In this document: one piece after another, positions 33,741 through 45,327 of the stretch
Numbering within the stretch: position 1 is the first letter of the stretch
Layout: every line of letters begins with the position of its first letter
From: Malania oleifera
Taxonomy: Eukaryota; Streptophyta; Magnoliopsida; Santalales; Ximeniaceae
DNA length: 64,000 nucleotides
NCBI RefSeq assembly: GCF_029873635.1
Contig: NC_080418.1
Location: 15,541,562 to 15,605,561 of the forward strand
Direction: 5' to 3'
The notes under the pieces: generated by a model
Databases searched by the model: none
What the model was told of the DNA's origin: nothing
What the model saw: the letters and a program-made list of their open reading frames with translations, nothing else
Translations under genes and position numbers: made by a program

Positions 33741-34652
33741 AGCTTTTAAGGATGAATTACCAGAATGAGCAAGGACTTGTTGGACAATTTGCTCAATGTC
33801 AAAAACAAAAAGCGTTTCAATGGAAGTAGTGGAGAATTAACATTCAGTAGTAGTGGCAGTGGATCTAGAAGGAGTACGACGAGATAGGTATTGCTGGGAA
33901 TGCCTATTGGGGTTTTGGAAACAATCACATTAAAGATGACTAGGGGCTTGTTCCTGAAAAAAATGGCAAACTTGAACAGGACATTTCAAGAGAATATGTC
34001 TCGATTTCTTGCAATAATTGCAATAGATATTCTTTGAAAGCCTTTGTTGTTATTTGGGTGAGGTCCCCTAAGAGTGGTGAAGACAACATCTATAGGGGCA
34101 GCCTTGCGAGAGGCAATGCAAATTTCCTCTGAGAGAAGTTCAATGACAGCTTGATCCAAAGTAGGTAAGTTCAATGGACATGCTAGGAGTCATTAGTGAG
34201 AGCCATTAGAAAAAAAACCAAGTGTTGACGATCCCAATAGGTGGAAATTTTTTTAGCACTAGTGGCATATGTAAATTCTAGTTCTTAGGAAGCAAGTTGA
34301 TCCCAAACATAGTGCATATCAGTTAAGAAATTATTGATGAATTGCCCAGCTTGTTGTTGCATGCAGTGTAGGGTGCCTAGAAGTTGATATTGATGAGACA
34401 AATCCACGGTGGTGTAACGTTTCTCCAGAAAGTCCCAAAGTGATTTGGGAGTTTTGAATCTCCCAAACTGGAGACTAATGGAGTTTATGCACGTATTGCG
34501 AATCCAAGTGATGATCTGGTGGTTTTTCCTTTCCAACTCCTCAAGAAGATCTATGTATTTGATGTTGGCTTCACCATCAATTTTCTCCAATTCGGTGATA
34601 TTGCCAGTGACATATCGCCAAAGCTTTCTGCCCTTGAGAAAGCTGGAGATAG
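33741..34652 (-). pseudogene. C1 gag
   Basis: 34590-34285 is copia gag: EANIKYIDLLEELERKNHQI, FGRFKTPKSLWDFLEKRYTT and LLGTLHCMQQQAGQFINNFL, with the sequence upstream to 34652 still in frame (KGRKLWRYVTGN). After stops, a zinc knuckle CNYCKKSRHILLKC (CCHC spacing intact) lies near 34030-33985. The gag N-terminus, about 60 residues, is missing: at 34652 the Athila-like element C3 begins, and its other side abuts only the C1 leader. Confidence 0.85.
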
Positions 34653-35356
34653 TAACTCACTCTAAAATGAGCAGCACAAAGGCTATCCTAAGTATAGGAG
34701 TTTTTTCGGGCAATAATTAGCCTAAAAGACCATATCATCTCCTTAGGAAATGCAAATTAATTTTAAACTCGCGCTAAAACAAAAAATAGAAAATAAGAAA
34801 AATATTTACTGAACATAGTTCAAATTCAATTTCTCTATGGTTTTTGAGAGTTTGTGATGAAATTAAAACAAAGAGAAACCTAAACAGAAAACATAACATG
34901 CATAAACAATAAACTAACTATAATGAAATTAAACAAACCAAGCAACTAAGCCAACCTAATGTAACCAATATAATCTATTCAATGACTCATTCAACCATCC
35001 AAATAAACAATAATGAAATTAAACAAGTAGAATAACCAACCCTTTAAGTATTCAAATAATAAACTAAGAATGAAGACTTCATTAATATAATAAAAGCATT
35101 CAACAATTAAACAACATAAAATCTGAATCCTAGGAATTGAAATACAAGATAAAATAAATCCAACATTAACTAAGCTTAAACAATACCTTAAACAAAATAA
35201 AACCTAACAATAGTGTAACCAAAATATATTCTACTCAACAATGACATAAATACAAATAAACTCAACAAATAATAAATTCAAGGTGCTTAAATAAAAATAA
35301 ACTTAAGCAAGGTATTTAAAATAACAATAAAGTAATAAAATAATAAATAAGCAAAA

Positions 35357-35422
<66 letters not shown>

Positions 35423-36547
35423 AGATAATGAGAATCCTTCAACATTAAAATAAATTCAACACATTAATACCTTAAAAAAAATTTAATTCCAACAATAACT
35501 TAAAAAAACTCAACTCAACAATAAAAATAACTCGAACAGATATTAAATTCAAACAAGGTGTGTGTGTGAGAGAGAGAGAGAGAGATGGAGAGAATGGTTG
35601 AAGGGTAGAAGGCCAAGAGCTGCTTCCCTTCTCAATTTCATCTGCATAGCTCCTATTAAAACTCCCCCTTCCTCTTTCCTTTGTGTATTCGGTTGCCTAA
35701 AACAGAGACCCCAACCCCCTTGCTTTTAGGCTGCTGCATCTATTTCTTTAATTCCAAAACCCTATTCCCTTTTTTTGTTCATTATCCCCAGCACATGACA
35801 GCCCTGAGGATCTCCTCTTTTAACATTGAATGGTCAAAGCAATGTTTAAAAATTACACAGCTCACTTCCCTCTTCTAAAAGCAGAGCATAGCAGGCCTCC
35901 AATTTGGCCAAATTCTCCATTGCTTCAGGTCCACTTGAAATTTCCACACACTTGCATTCTTGCATGGGTCATGCATGCATGGGCCTTACGTGGCTTTTTA
36001 ATGAATCTTACAGCTAAAACAGGGCCTTCTCTTTTGGTCCTTCTCCCTTCACACACCCACGACCTTCTATAGCTTTGCATAGGCTCTCCTCAATAAAAAG
36101 TGCAGGTGCAGCAACTTTAAGCCCGATTTCAACCTTGATGCAGCTAGTATCTCTCAAAACTCAAAACTTGAAAGTTGTAGAGATTTTTTCTAGTGTTGCA
36201 CAACATCTTGAATCGTCTCAATCAGAACTCAGATGAGAGAGTTATGCCTAGATTACGAAACAACATCAAAATTGTCCATAATCACCCAATTAGCTTCGTT
36301 TTGCGCTTAACGCCTCCATTTGCATCATTTTGCATGGCCCAATTCACTTCTTTAATTACCAAAATACCTTACAATAATTAAATACAAAAAACTCATAAGT
36401 TTAAGGCAATTATTGGATACCAAATTTAAATATTATAAATTGAGCTCAATATTGAAATATTGGACATAATTAGGCATTTAAGTGAAATTTCAATTTTAAT
36501 TCATAATTTCAAACACCTAAATACTTAACTTTGACGCATAATCACCC
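34653..36547 (-). repeat. C3 3' LTR
   Basis: On the - strand it starts TGATTATGCGTCAAAG after a GTTGGGGGG polypurine tract (36548-36556) and ends at GAGTGAGTTA. It contains a (GA)n tract at 35360-35419. The AT-rich 34740-35340 section is a chain of aaac/aata words shared with 41640-42050. No gene. Confidence 0.75.
35360..35419. repeat. (GA)n microsatellite
   Basis: A 60-base uninterrupted AG run in the C3 3' LTR. A second shorter run lies at 35568-35584. Confidence 0.97.
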
Positions 36548-37640
36548 CCCAACTAACGTTTAGGTAGTCTTTAGCAAATAACGTGAATACATTGATACCA
36601 TGGGAGTAGCAACCATAATTCCAATACTTTTGAAAATCACATGCCATGAAATATACTTAATGAGTTTAGGAACAAAGGAAACAAATTAATCCAAGTTCAG
36701 TATCAACTGAGAGATTTATACACCATTTAATAAATCAACCAAGATAATGGAATGTAACAAAACTCACGTGCATAAAATAAGGCTAGAATTTCAAGATTGA
36801 CTACTAATCGACATTAATAGTTTCAATCACAACAGTTAATCTGAGACAACTGCACGGTCTTAATTACTCTAATGCAAAACCATTGCAGTGGTGGCTTTTA
36901 TACTATTACACTTTAAAAGGCACCCACTTTTTTATAGTAGGTGGTTGTTTCCAGTACATGAATGTACAATAGTGGCTTTCACACTATTACACTTTAGAAA
37001 GCACCCACTTTCTTATTTAGTTAAGATCTCAGTAATAGGTAGCCCTTTCCAATATACAATTGTTTCCATTTTTTTTTTTTTTATTTATTTTTCTTGGATT
37101 TTCTCTCTTTTTCTTCTTTTCTTTTTACAATTGATGCCTGACATGTGTCTTATTTTTATTTTCTCAAGCTTTTCATTTTTTTTTTTGTTCTAAGCCATTA
37201 AGATATGATTTATTAGAATCTCAAACAACTAAAGTATACATCAACCAAAAACGATCTAAGGTAGTCTTTCTAAGTATTATGACCTGTGTTGTATGTGTTT
37301 AGCAAAATTGTTAAGATCCTTCCCTAGGTTGCAATTAAGTGAAATGGATAAATTTTCGTTTTGATTTAAATTCTGATTTGTACTACATCCTACATGTTCC
37401 ATATCCTAAAAAGACAAAAAAAAATAAACATGTAACGTTCACAAATAAGGAATTTAGCATGCTATGACCTCAGTACCAACACTTTCCCAAGGTGGACCAA
37501 ACTGTCAAACTATCTAACACATACAAACATCACATGAAAATGTCACATTAAAATTCTATCACATGGCAGCACACAATTATGCATACATATGCTCTCCCCC
37601 CCAACTAAAATATAGCATTGTCTTCAATGTTTGAAAAGAG
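36548..37640 (-). other. C3 3' region with two polypurine tracts
   Basis: The - strand has ttttagttggggggg (about 37597-37611) after the gag side and a second gttggggggtg (36546-36556) directly before the LTR. The space between is T/C-rich and non-coding. Two tracts about 1 kb apart are common in Athila-type elements, which carry long 3' regions. Confidence 0.6.
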
Positions 37641-38957
37641 AAGCAAAAGAATGATAACGAGAGAAGTAGAAGAGTACTTGGGTAGAGAAGTAAGGGAAAA
37701 AAATTAAACTAAAGGAAAATGTACCTAAAAATAAACTAAAAATAAAAAAAATAACAAAAATGAAAATAAAGGAAAGAAAAACATCACGGTATGTCTGTGG
37801 GAGGCTCGGGAGGAATTTCACCTGGTGGGTGCAGGGTTATAAATTGAACTGGCGGGTCTCCAAATTTGAGTCGCCACAATGGGTTTGTTTTGTAACCTGA
37901 AACAAGATTTGCTAAATTAGCATTAGATAAGTCAATATTCTCCAAGGTTTCAGACAAAACAGGTTCAAATTGTCTTTCTTATTTTAACAAGAAATAATCT
38001 TTATCCAGTATGTTTTCCAAGAAATTCAGTTCTTAAGAACCAGTCTTTTAGGAAAAGGTGTCGCAACAGTTACCTTTGGTTCTTCAAAAACATCAACATT
38101 AAACTTTTTACATGGTTCCTTGAAATTTGAACTCTTGCCATTCTAATCAGCCTCCTTATCCAGTGTACCACTCACCTTACCACTACGGAGATTTGTTTTG
38201 GTATTACAATCCCTGACATTTATTCTAGTAGAGGATGACGATTCCAAGACTGCAAACTGCACTTCAGTATCTAGCTAGGCTTGAAATGGGGATTCACCTT
38301 TCTCTAATGCACTCAATGTTGTGTTCAGCCTAGTCAAATTGGTCCTAATCTCATTAATGGCTTAAGAAGTCTGCGTATTGGTTGTGGCCTGACTTAGCAT
38401 AAATTGTTGAAATGTATTAGTCATCTGTGTCATGTTATCATCAAGAGACTTCTTTGGTGGAGTGGGTGCTGCTAAAGAATAGATTTGAGAACTCTAATGT
38501 GGCTGATACTAATGCTAAGGAGTAGCCTGATGATTTCAGTTGAGAAGGTGGTGCATAGGACTGGGGAGGTTTTTGAAAATGCGAAGAGGATTGACCAAGC
38601 TGATCATTCCTCCATGAAAAATTCAGATGACTCCTCCATCCCGGATTATAAGTGATAGCAAAAGGCTAATTTGGTGCTCTGTTATCCCAATTCGCTGATC
38701 ACATCTGAGTAGACCCACTCTCCTTCTCTAATTCCATAACCTCTACCCTCCTAGTCAAAGCAATAATATGAGCAAAGACATAACTTTTCGCTTTCATTTC
38801 ATATTCACCTCCACCACCAATTGATTTGAGAGGTTATGTTGCCAATGGTGCCTGATCAGATCGTGTATTCCATTGTTAGACACTTTCAGCTAGGTAATCA
38901 AAAAATGAGAGTGCTTGATCTAGTTCCTTGCTAAAGAATTCCCTGTTACGCATGGTC
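37641..38957 (-). pseudogene. C3 gag, C-terminal part
   Basis: The - strand continues the gag after the C5 solo LTR: LVQTMRNREFFSKELDQALS, FFDYLAESV, EMKAKSYVFAHIIALTRRVE, a Gln/Ser/Pro-rich stretch, then NLRSGKVSGTL, the LRSGK box typical of Athila gag-pol, and VATPFPKRLVLKN. Many stops occur. Past about 37850 the reading becomes non-coding and no protease or RT follows, so pol was deleted here. Confidence 0.75.
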
Positions 38958-38962
38958 TGAAC

Positions 38963-40887
38963 TAAAATTGGAATAGCTTCCCAAGAGGGGGGTGAATTGG
39001 GTTTTAAAATTTTTATTCCCTTTAGGATTAGTTCTTTTAAGTTGTAATGACAATCAAGACTTAGAAACAATCACAATCAACACAGCAAGATCAAACACTC
39101 AATTTATGTAACAATAACCCTGTATATATATATATGAGAATTTGCTAAACTCAATATAAGCCCTGTATCACAATTATTCTTCTTCCTAATGTTCAGTTTT
39201 TAAATAAAATTTTAGATTAATAGGTCAAGGATAAACAACTAACGTAGTCCCTTTCGGTTTTCGCAATCAATGTTGATTTATCCAAAACGAATTACCTTCC
39301 GGTCTATTTAACAACTAAAAATTCAGAACTGAAATTTAAAGCAACCACGTAGATTATATCTTTTGTAAAAATAAAAATAAAAAGTAGAATAGAGAAAGAA
39401 GAACACAGGGATTTTTACGAGGTTCGGCTTCAACACTACCTACGTCCTCGCCCTTGGCAAAACCGCCAAAGTATTCACTATTACCGTTGCTTTACCAGGC
39501 GGGACAAGACCAATTACAAGCACTCCTTGGGTAAGGCTAGAGCCCGCCTTCTCCAAACAATATCCCCTTGTTTGGTCAAACGATTCAATACTCGAACTGT
39601 CAACTAACCCTATTACAAAGATAGAAAACAAGACGTACAAGAACTTGCTCCTCAAAGAGCTGATTAGTACAAATTTGAAACATTTATGTACTTCAGTAAA
39701 TTCAGAATATGAATTTCAAAATGAAGCTCTTAGAAACTTATCATCGTGTGTATCTTTCAATAAATGAAAGAATCAACAACTTGATGCACAAACACAGTGA
39801 GAGATTCAGCAAAACTTCTCTTAACTTTGTGCAAGCATGTGAGCAATTGAAACACTTTTAGAATTTCAAAATGGGAGAGTAAGACAGCAAATATGATTTC
39901 TTAATGATCTTGGTGTATGAAATCAATGTTTCTTGGGGGTATTTATAGATATAGAAAACCTCCTTGCTTGTTCCCCAAGAATACTCAGAGTTATGTCCAA
40001 ATATTAAAATTATTTGAGTTTCCAAATATTTGAATTTCAAAAATTATATCCGTTGGAAATCTGAAAAATGCCGCGAGGCAAACGACTATGAAGTCCTAGC
40101 AGTCGTCTGTCCATTTAACATAATTGTAAAAACATAGGCAGAGAGGTGGTAGTCGTCTGTCCCTTGAGTGGCAGTCCTCTGTCCCCAGTTACAATACAAC
40201 TCAACTTAGTGAGGTGGCAGTCGTCTGTACATAAGGTGACAGTCGTCTGTCCATGAGTAATTTTAAGTTTTTCAATAACACAGAAGGTGGACAATCGTCT
40301 GGTAAAACATTCATAGACTTCTCACTTTGCACTGGTAGTCGTCTGTCAGAGCCTTGACAGTCGTCTGCCAGGCTTCTTTTTTAAGTTTTAAGCTTTGTTC
40401 AATTTGCCAGTCGTCTGTCCACTGACTGTTTTTCTTTTCTAATCATTTTTTGATTTCTCTCTTATTTTTTCTCAAATATTCTTGGAATATAGATTTGTTT
40501 AACTTTAAAAACATGTTCCAAGTTTTATATTAAGGTCTCTAAGTCTCTTTGCCTAATGAGCTTCAAAATGAAAACTTCATTTTTGAATAAACTTGAAGTA
40601 CTTACAAACATTTGTCCTAAAGACCCCTTTGATTCTTCTTTGCTCTGAATTTTCTTTGTTGCTAGTCTCTGATCTTTCAAACTTCTCTGAGCTTTCATCT
40701 TTTTAAACTCTCTTGATATTTCATCATTGATTCATACTTTGAGCTCCTATGATCTTTAGACTTTGATCCATGCTACATGAATACTTTCAACATTGATTCC
40801 TGAAAAACACAACACTCAACCAAAGCATGTTGTATCCTACTCATTTGTTAGCATCAAAATAGGATATTAAGCCTTGTAAGGCCAACA
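38963..40887 (-). mobile_element. Solo copia LTR C5 with perfect TGAAC duplication
   Basis: 1925 bases from TAAAATTGGAATAGCTTCCC to TAAGGCCAACA, flanked exactly by TGAAC (38958-38962 and 40888-40892). It interrupts the C3 gag between FFSKE-side and TFQACQKRFK-side codons. It has the acgaggttcgg and ctacgtcctcgccc boxes of SIRE-type LTRs, a TATA-like tatttataga (about 39940) and a motif array at 40098-40424 upstream of it on the - strand. Confidence 0.9.
40098..40424 (-). promoter_or_regulatory. GCAGTCGTCTGTCC motif array
   Basis: About ten copies of (g)cagtcgtctgtcc or one-base variants, for example near 40098, 40149, 40172, 40207, 40229, 40290, 40327, 40346 and 40407. They lie about 150 bases upstream of the TATA box of solo LTR C5. 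The sequence differs from the GTCGAC arrays but the placement is the same. Confidence 0.6.
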
Positions 40888-40892
40888 TGAAC

Positions 40893-41413
40893 AAGTTGTT
40901 TGCATTTAGGAGTGAAATCTGTGTAAAAATAATTAACTAACCTCAAAGACTCAAACCCATGATGTGGACATATGTTTATCAGATCCTTAAATCTTTTCTA
41001 ACAAGCTTGGAAAGTCTCATCACCTTTTTGCATAAATTGACTGTCTGCTTTTGTACAAATTGAGTTCTCTAAAAAGGAAAAAATTTGTGTAAGAATTCAT
41101 GTTGCATAGAATTAGGTCTCAAAGAATTAAACCAAATATTCGCTTTATCCTTTAAAGAGAAAGGAAACAAACGAATTTTAATAAACTCATTAGCGCTAGC
41201 TCTAGTAATAAAAGTAGTGTAAGCCAACTCAAAGTTCGTCAGGTGCTGGTAAGGACTCTTAGAATCCATCTTGTAGAGCTGAGGTATCACTGACATCATC
41301 TCATGCCTAATCGTAAAATTATGTGCATCATCAGGTAAAACAATGCATGATAGTGTAGTGATTCGTGTGGGCTGCAAAAAATCTTTAAAAGTGCGTGGTG
41401 TAGGTGCAGCCAT
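40893..41413 (-). pseudogene. C3 gag, N-terminal part
   Basis: ATG at 41413, MAAPTPRTFKDFLQPTRITT, then MMSVIPQLYKMDSKSPYQHL, NFELAYTTFITRASANEFIK and LFPFSLKDKANIWFNSLRP, the Athila/gypsy gag core. After a frameshift near 41070 it continues with KADSQFMQKGDETFQACQKR (in broken frame) to the C5 insertion site at 40892. The start is 80 bases downstream of the primer site. Confidence 0.85.
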
Positions 41414-41491
41414 AATTTCTTCAAAACATTTTTTTTTTTCATGAGAAAAATAAAAATAAAGGGGAAAACACTAGTTTGAAATTAAATCTGA

Positions 41492-41512
41492 CAATTCCTC
41501 GGCACGGCACCA
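41492..41512 (-). other. C3 primer-binding site
   Basis: On the - strand TTGGTGCCGTGCCGAGGAAT follows the 5' LTR end. Athila and Tat elements typically carry TGGCGCCGTTGCCGGGGA, complementary to tRNA-Asp; this copy is one base shorter and mutated. Confidence 0.7.
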
Positions 41513-41518
41513 AAAACT

Positions 41519-42054
41519 TAACTCACTCTAAAATGAGCAACACAAAGGCTATCCTAAGTATAGGAGTACTGTCGCGTAATAATTAGCCCAGAAAGTCAGA
41601 TCATCTCCTCAGGGAACACAGATTAATTTCAAATTTATGTAAAAAAACAAGAAAATAAGAAAAGCATTTACTGAACATGGTTTACATTCAATTTCTTTGG
41701 GGTTTTTAAGAGTTTGTGACAAAATTAAAACAAAGCGAACCTAAACTGAAAATATAACATGCATAAACAATAATTAACTATAATGAAATTAAACAAACCA
41801 AACAACTATGCCAACCTAATATACCCAATATAATCCATTCAATGACTCATTCAACCATTCAAATAAACAATAACGAAATTAAACAAGAAGACTAACCAAC
41901 CCTTTTAGCATTCACATAATAAACTAAGAATGAAGACTTCATTAATTGAATAAAAACATTCAACAATTAAACAACTTAAAATCTGAATCGTAGGAATTGA
42001 AATACAAGATAAAATAAATCCAATATTAACTAAGCTCAAAGAATACCTTAAAAA
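41519..42054 (-). repeat. C3 5' LTR, truncated to about 536 bp
   Basis: It matches 34653 to about 35190 closely, then stops at gaataccttaaaaaa, where the C1 leader and primer site begin. The other 1.3 kb of this LTR and the C1 gag start are both missing, so one deletion removed the junction. Confidence 0.8.
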
Positions 42055-42064
42055 ATAAATAGTG

Positions 42065-42076
42065 GCTCTAATACCA
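42065..42076 (-). other. C1 primer-binding site
   Basis: - strand TGGTATTAGAGC directly follows the C1 5' LTR end (CTCAATA). It matches the initiator tRNA-Met site with one change (C to T). It identifies 42077-42256 as the 5' LTR and fixes orientation. Confidence 0.85.
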
Positions 42077-42077
42077 T

Positions 42078-42132
<55 letters not shown>

Positions 42133-42256
42133 AAGAGAATAGAATTGTATTGAATGATGTGATTTGTATATAAGAGGGATATCCTATTTATAGTATATTC
42201 TAAAGGAAAGGTTTGTTTATCAACTTGAGATGGGACAAGTGTTATATACATTAACA
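42077..42256 (-). repeat. C1 5' LTR
   Basis: A 180-bp LTR partner of 4517-4670. It contains a (GA)n expansion (42081-42128) absent from the other copy, explaining the length difference. It begins TGTTAATGTATATAAC on the - strand. Confidence 0.88.
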
Positions 42257-42261
42257 GTCGC

Positions 42262-42707
42262 AGTGTAAAGGTACGTAAATTATGCAATGGATAGTGCATG
42301 TGGTGGTGGCTATGGTGCAAGCAGCCGGAGGCTATGGTGGTGGCACCAGAGGTTATAGAAGTTGGAATTTATATATAGGGGTGCTAGTATGCAATTTTTA
42401 GGCAGAGGTGGAACTGGAAATTTCAGTGTTGAGTGCGGTAATGGAAATCATGGAGGTGGCAATGATGCATATATGGTGCTGGTGTTGGGAACGGATGGCA
42501 GAAGTAGCTAGCTTGCTTTGGTAGCTAGTGGTGAAGGTGGCAACAGCTAGCCCAACGGGTATGTGATTTGATGACGATGTTGGCCAAGAACATTATTCGA
42601 GAAACTCTTAGTTATACCTTTTGTCGTCTTCTCATCCTCCATGTAACGACTTGCTATTTATCTTGGGTTTTTTTTTTTTTTTTTATATATACTATAAAAT
42701 CTACAAT
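42262..42707. other. Gap between C1 and gypsy G5
   Basis: Ggtggt-rich sequence (42300-42360 and 42440-42550) could be a remnant of a glycine-rich coding region, but stops occur in every frame. The right end (atgtaacgacttgc to ctacaatgctct) may be leader sequence of G5. Nothing firmer can be said. Confidence 0.3.
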
Positions 42708-44617
42708 GCTCTGATACCAAATTGAATTAAATCCAACCATCAACCTAAGTAACGAGAAGCAGAAATCAAATAAACATAATAATATATAATTATATACAAT
42801 ACTAGAGTGCTAACATGTTTCCCAAAATATACATATATGATTGTTCCCCCAAATATCCTCAACTGGTGAGGGCTATACAAGAATACTCTCAAAAATATAC
42901 TCACTCTCTACTGACAGGGCAGTACTAAGGCCCCTCTATCTGCGAGCCTGATCTGCTCGCCTACCTAGATCACCCGAAAAATGTTAAGGTAACGGAATGA
43001 GCCAACGCTCAGTAAGACGAAATATCCTATTGCTAGTGTGTGGCAAATGAGTTACAATACTATGAAAATATGATGCTATATAATCATATATAATTGGATC
43101 TGTGAATACAGCACAAGTAATAGAAACCACCACCATTTTTATGTTGCTTAACATATCAGTATTTTAGGTTACTATTCAAAATACTTCTAATGTACATAAG
43201 TATATTCTCTCTCTCTATAAATCTGTATATACATAATAATAACTGAAAACTTCCTTGTGGATAACTGTGTGTCATGATTTAACCCCTCATGACAGGGTTG
43301 TGCGGCCTGTAGGTGGGATCTACCCTGACTGGTCGACTAGGGTAAACCACTATACTCTCTCAGTCAGATCAGCCACTCCTCAACCCATATCTGATGGGGA
43401 GTCTGTTCACGTCTGGGCACGATCGACCTACTACCACGTATTATCTGAATAGGTGGTTGCACTCTGAATTGAATATCTGTAGCTATGGTACCGTGCTCTA
43501 CTGTATGGTCCAACAAGGTCTAATACTATATAATATATTTCTATATACAACTATCTGATTTACTATGATTCTGAAATAACTGTATTAACCATGACACTGA
43601 AATAAACTGTAACTATGTCAACTATATCTCTGAACTGAACTATAATCTGTAAGTCATGGTACTGAAAACTGTATAATCATGGTATTCTGTTATTACTATA
43701 AAATATATCCACTGGCTGTATATTCCGTAAAACATACTCTAAAAATATTGTAAAACATGTTTCTGCACTACATTTATATTCTTAAGCCACACAGTAATTT
43801 AATACATAATATTCATAATTAATAAACTGTATAAAATCTTGCCGTGAATAATAACCTGGTAAAAATATACATTTCATACTGGAAATCATTTTAGAAATAC
43901 CTAACATAGCATATTTCTCTTACCTGATTTATGCTAAAACCCCCCTACTGAGACGGGTCCTACACCCGCAGGGCTCTTCATTCAATACCCTAAAAACAAC
44001 TTTCACCAGAACAAAATATCAATATTTATTTACCTACATCATTTCTTACAACTGTCAGAAGACCAAAATTTGACTAAAAGACCTTACTCTGATTTTGGGA
44101 AGAAATTCGACTTGATCCCACCGACGATCTACCCCAGCAGACTTGAAGAGAACTCCGCCAGGAGCCTTATGGTGGCCTCAAATCGTCGATCCGGTAACTG
44201 ACGGGGCCGAAATAAAAGAGAGAAGGGGGAAGGGCTGTAGAGGAGAGAGAAGAGAGAATATGCACTGAAATTTCTGCGTAAAACTGAGTTTAAACACTAT
44301 TTATACTGCGAGATTCATCGACAAGCCACGTCACCTCATCGACGAGTCCTGTAGAAAGTCCGTCGACGAACCTGCACCCTCGTCGACAAATTTCAAACAT
44401 TCCAAAAGTCCTCTCTTGACATCTTCTCGGCGATGAAATGGGACCTCGTCGATGAGATCCTAAAGAACTCTCATTGACGAAACCCCTGTGTTCGTCAACG
44501 AGGTCTAGAATTATCATCTCCAAAATGTAATGTCGTCGATTGCCTCATTCTGTTACTGTTTACATTTTCCTTCCTCTTTATTATTATTTAAATATCTTTA
44601 TTCTTCGGGTCACTACA
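42708..44617 (-). mobile_element. Gypsy G5 5' LTR with primer site
   Basis: The LTR runs 42723-44617: + strand start TGAATTAAATCCAACC and + strand end CGGGTCACTACA. On the - strand it thus begins TGTAGTGACCCG like G0. Just inside its end lies TGGTATCAGAGC (42708-42719, - strand), a tRNA-Met primer site, so this is a 5' LTR with its element cut off. It has the TCGTCGACGA array (44313-44506), a TATA box (plus ctatttatac, about 44297) and the usual tactgagac and ctcagtaagacg boxes. The internal coding region is absent. Confidence 0.78.
44313..44506 (-). promoter_or_regulatory. TCGTCGACGA motif array in G5
   Basis: About nine variants of cgtcgacgag or catcgacgag, beginning about 8 bases from the TATA box on the - strand. 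Orthologous in position to the arrays of G1, G4 and G6. Confidence 0.6.
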
Positions 44618-44680
44618 CTCCCCCTCTTCTTTTTCTGTTCAATTGCGAACAATTCACTTTTTAAACATTAGTGTAACCTT

Positions 44681-44891
44681 ACTTAGTTGAGTCAGCTCAA
44701 GTGACAAGGGCGACTTATGATTTTGGTGACCCTAATGTCACAATTCGATTCTCCATTGAGGCATTATGCCGGTGAATTACTATGGGTATGTTAATGGACG
44801 GACGACTTTCACTCATGAGTCTGATGTCACAACCTAGTATCCAAAGTGACACGATAATAACTGGAGTCCTCCAATTGTAAAAAAAAAAAAG
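44681..44891 (+). mobile_element. tRNA-derived SINE with 16-bp target duplications
   Basis: 211 bases with an internal pol III promoter-like structure: an A-box-like gtcagctcaagtgacaaggg (44691-44710) and a B-box-like caattcgattctcc (44741-44754). It ends in 12 A followed by a single G (44891). It is flanked by ACATTAGTGTAACCTT (44665-44680) and ACATTGGTGTAACCTT (44892-44907), one mismatch in 16. The A-tail and long duplications show LINE-type retroposition. It has no reading frame. Confidence 0.85.
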
Positions 44892-44907
44892 ACATTGGTG
44901 TAACCTT

Positions 44908-45327
44908 CAATGAATCTCCAATTTATTACTTTAAAAAAAATAACCTAACCATGGTTTTGTATATATTATAGAATAATGTATATTGTAAATAATTAAGCAA
45001 TATTTTTTTTTTTTTGTCATTCCCGAGAGTTGAGAGGCTACAACACGACAACACGCCATGCACTCCCAGCCAAACGATGGACGAGTAGTATGCGTCCCTA
45101 TACCCCATGCAGGTTTCTTGCCTGTTCATCACCAGCACCAAAACACAACGCGTGTCCTCACTCTCTCTCTCTCTCTCTGCGTGGCGCCCTTCTCTTCCCA
45201 TCCCTCTTCCATAAAAACCCTAACTAAACTCATCCACAAGGCACGCAGCTACGTGGCTTAATTTCCCAAAAATCCTAAACCCCCGAACATCAGTTTTTTT
45301 GTTTTCACGAACGGCGAAGTCTGAGAG
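44908..45327 (+). promoter_or_regulatory. Upstream region of the WOX-like gene
   Basis: A TATA-like tgtatatattatag lies near 44955. A (CT)n tract lies at 45162-45178. A telo-box AAACCCTAA lies at 45215-45223; this element is common near plant transcription starts. The region changes from AT-rich to GC-richer near 45030, as expected towards a plant 5' leader. The transcription start is not determined. Confidence 0.4.

Larger units (their letters stand above)
34653..42054 (-). mobile_element. Athila-like gypsy C3 without pol
   Basis: The left LTR 34653-36547 and right LTR piece 41519-42054 share actcactctaaaatgagcaa, ggctatcctaagtatagga and aatgactcattcaacca blocks. Inside the right LTR the - strand has a TTGGTGCCGTGCCGAGGAAT primer site, the Athila/Tat type (tRNA-Asp-like). 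Gag follows, then the sequence jumps to an Athila-type 3' region with aacattgaagacaatgctat and a ttagttggggggg tract. No RT or integrase is present, so it is a deleted or non-autonomous copy. It is inserted in C1 gag; the right LTR is truncated. Confidence 0.8.
4517..42256 (-). mobile_element. Copia C1 (Ale/Retrofit-like), exploded by nested insertions
   Basis: This is one Ty1/copia element on the - strand. Its LTRs are 4517-4670 and 42077-42256 and share tgggacaagtgttatata and the GA-rich opposite end. A tRNA-Met-type primer site lies inside the right LTR at 42065-42076, and a polypurine tract inside the left LTR at 4671-4690. The flanks are GTCAC (4512-4516) and GTCGC (42257-42261), a 5-bp duplication with one mismatch. 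Coding pieces run in the right order from right to left: gag 34652-33900, protease 33740, integrase 33250-32972 and 18574-18322, RT and RNase H 6616-4684. Own sequence totals about 4.2 kb against a usual 4.5-5 kb. Short LTRs and the RT type suggest the Ale/Retrofit lineage. Confidence 0.85.

Noticed and set aside
42290..42560. Glycine-rich protein gene suggested by ggtggt repeats
   Set aside because: Stops occur in all frames and no start or signal peptide is found.
45030..45261. Short + strand frames upstream of the WOX-like gene
   Set aside because: They cover the CT-rich leader and have no protein-like pattern.
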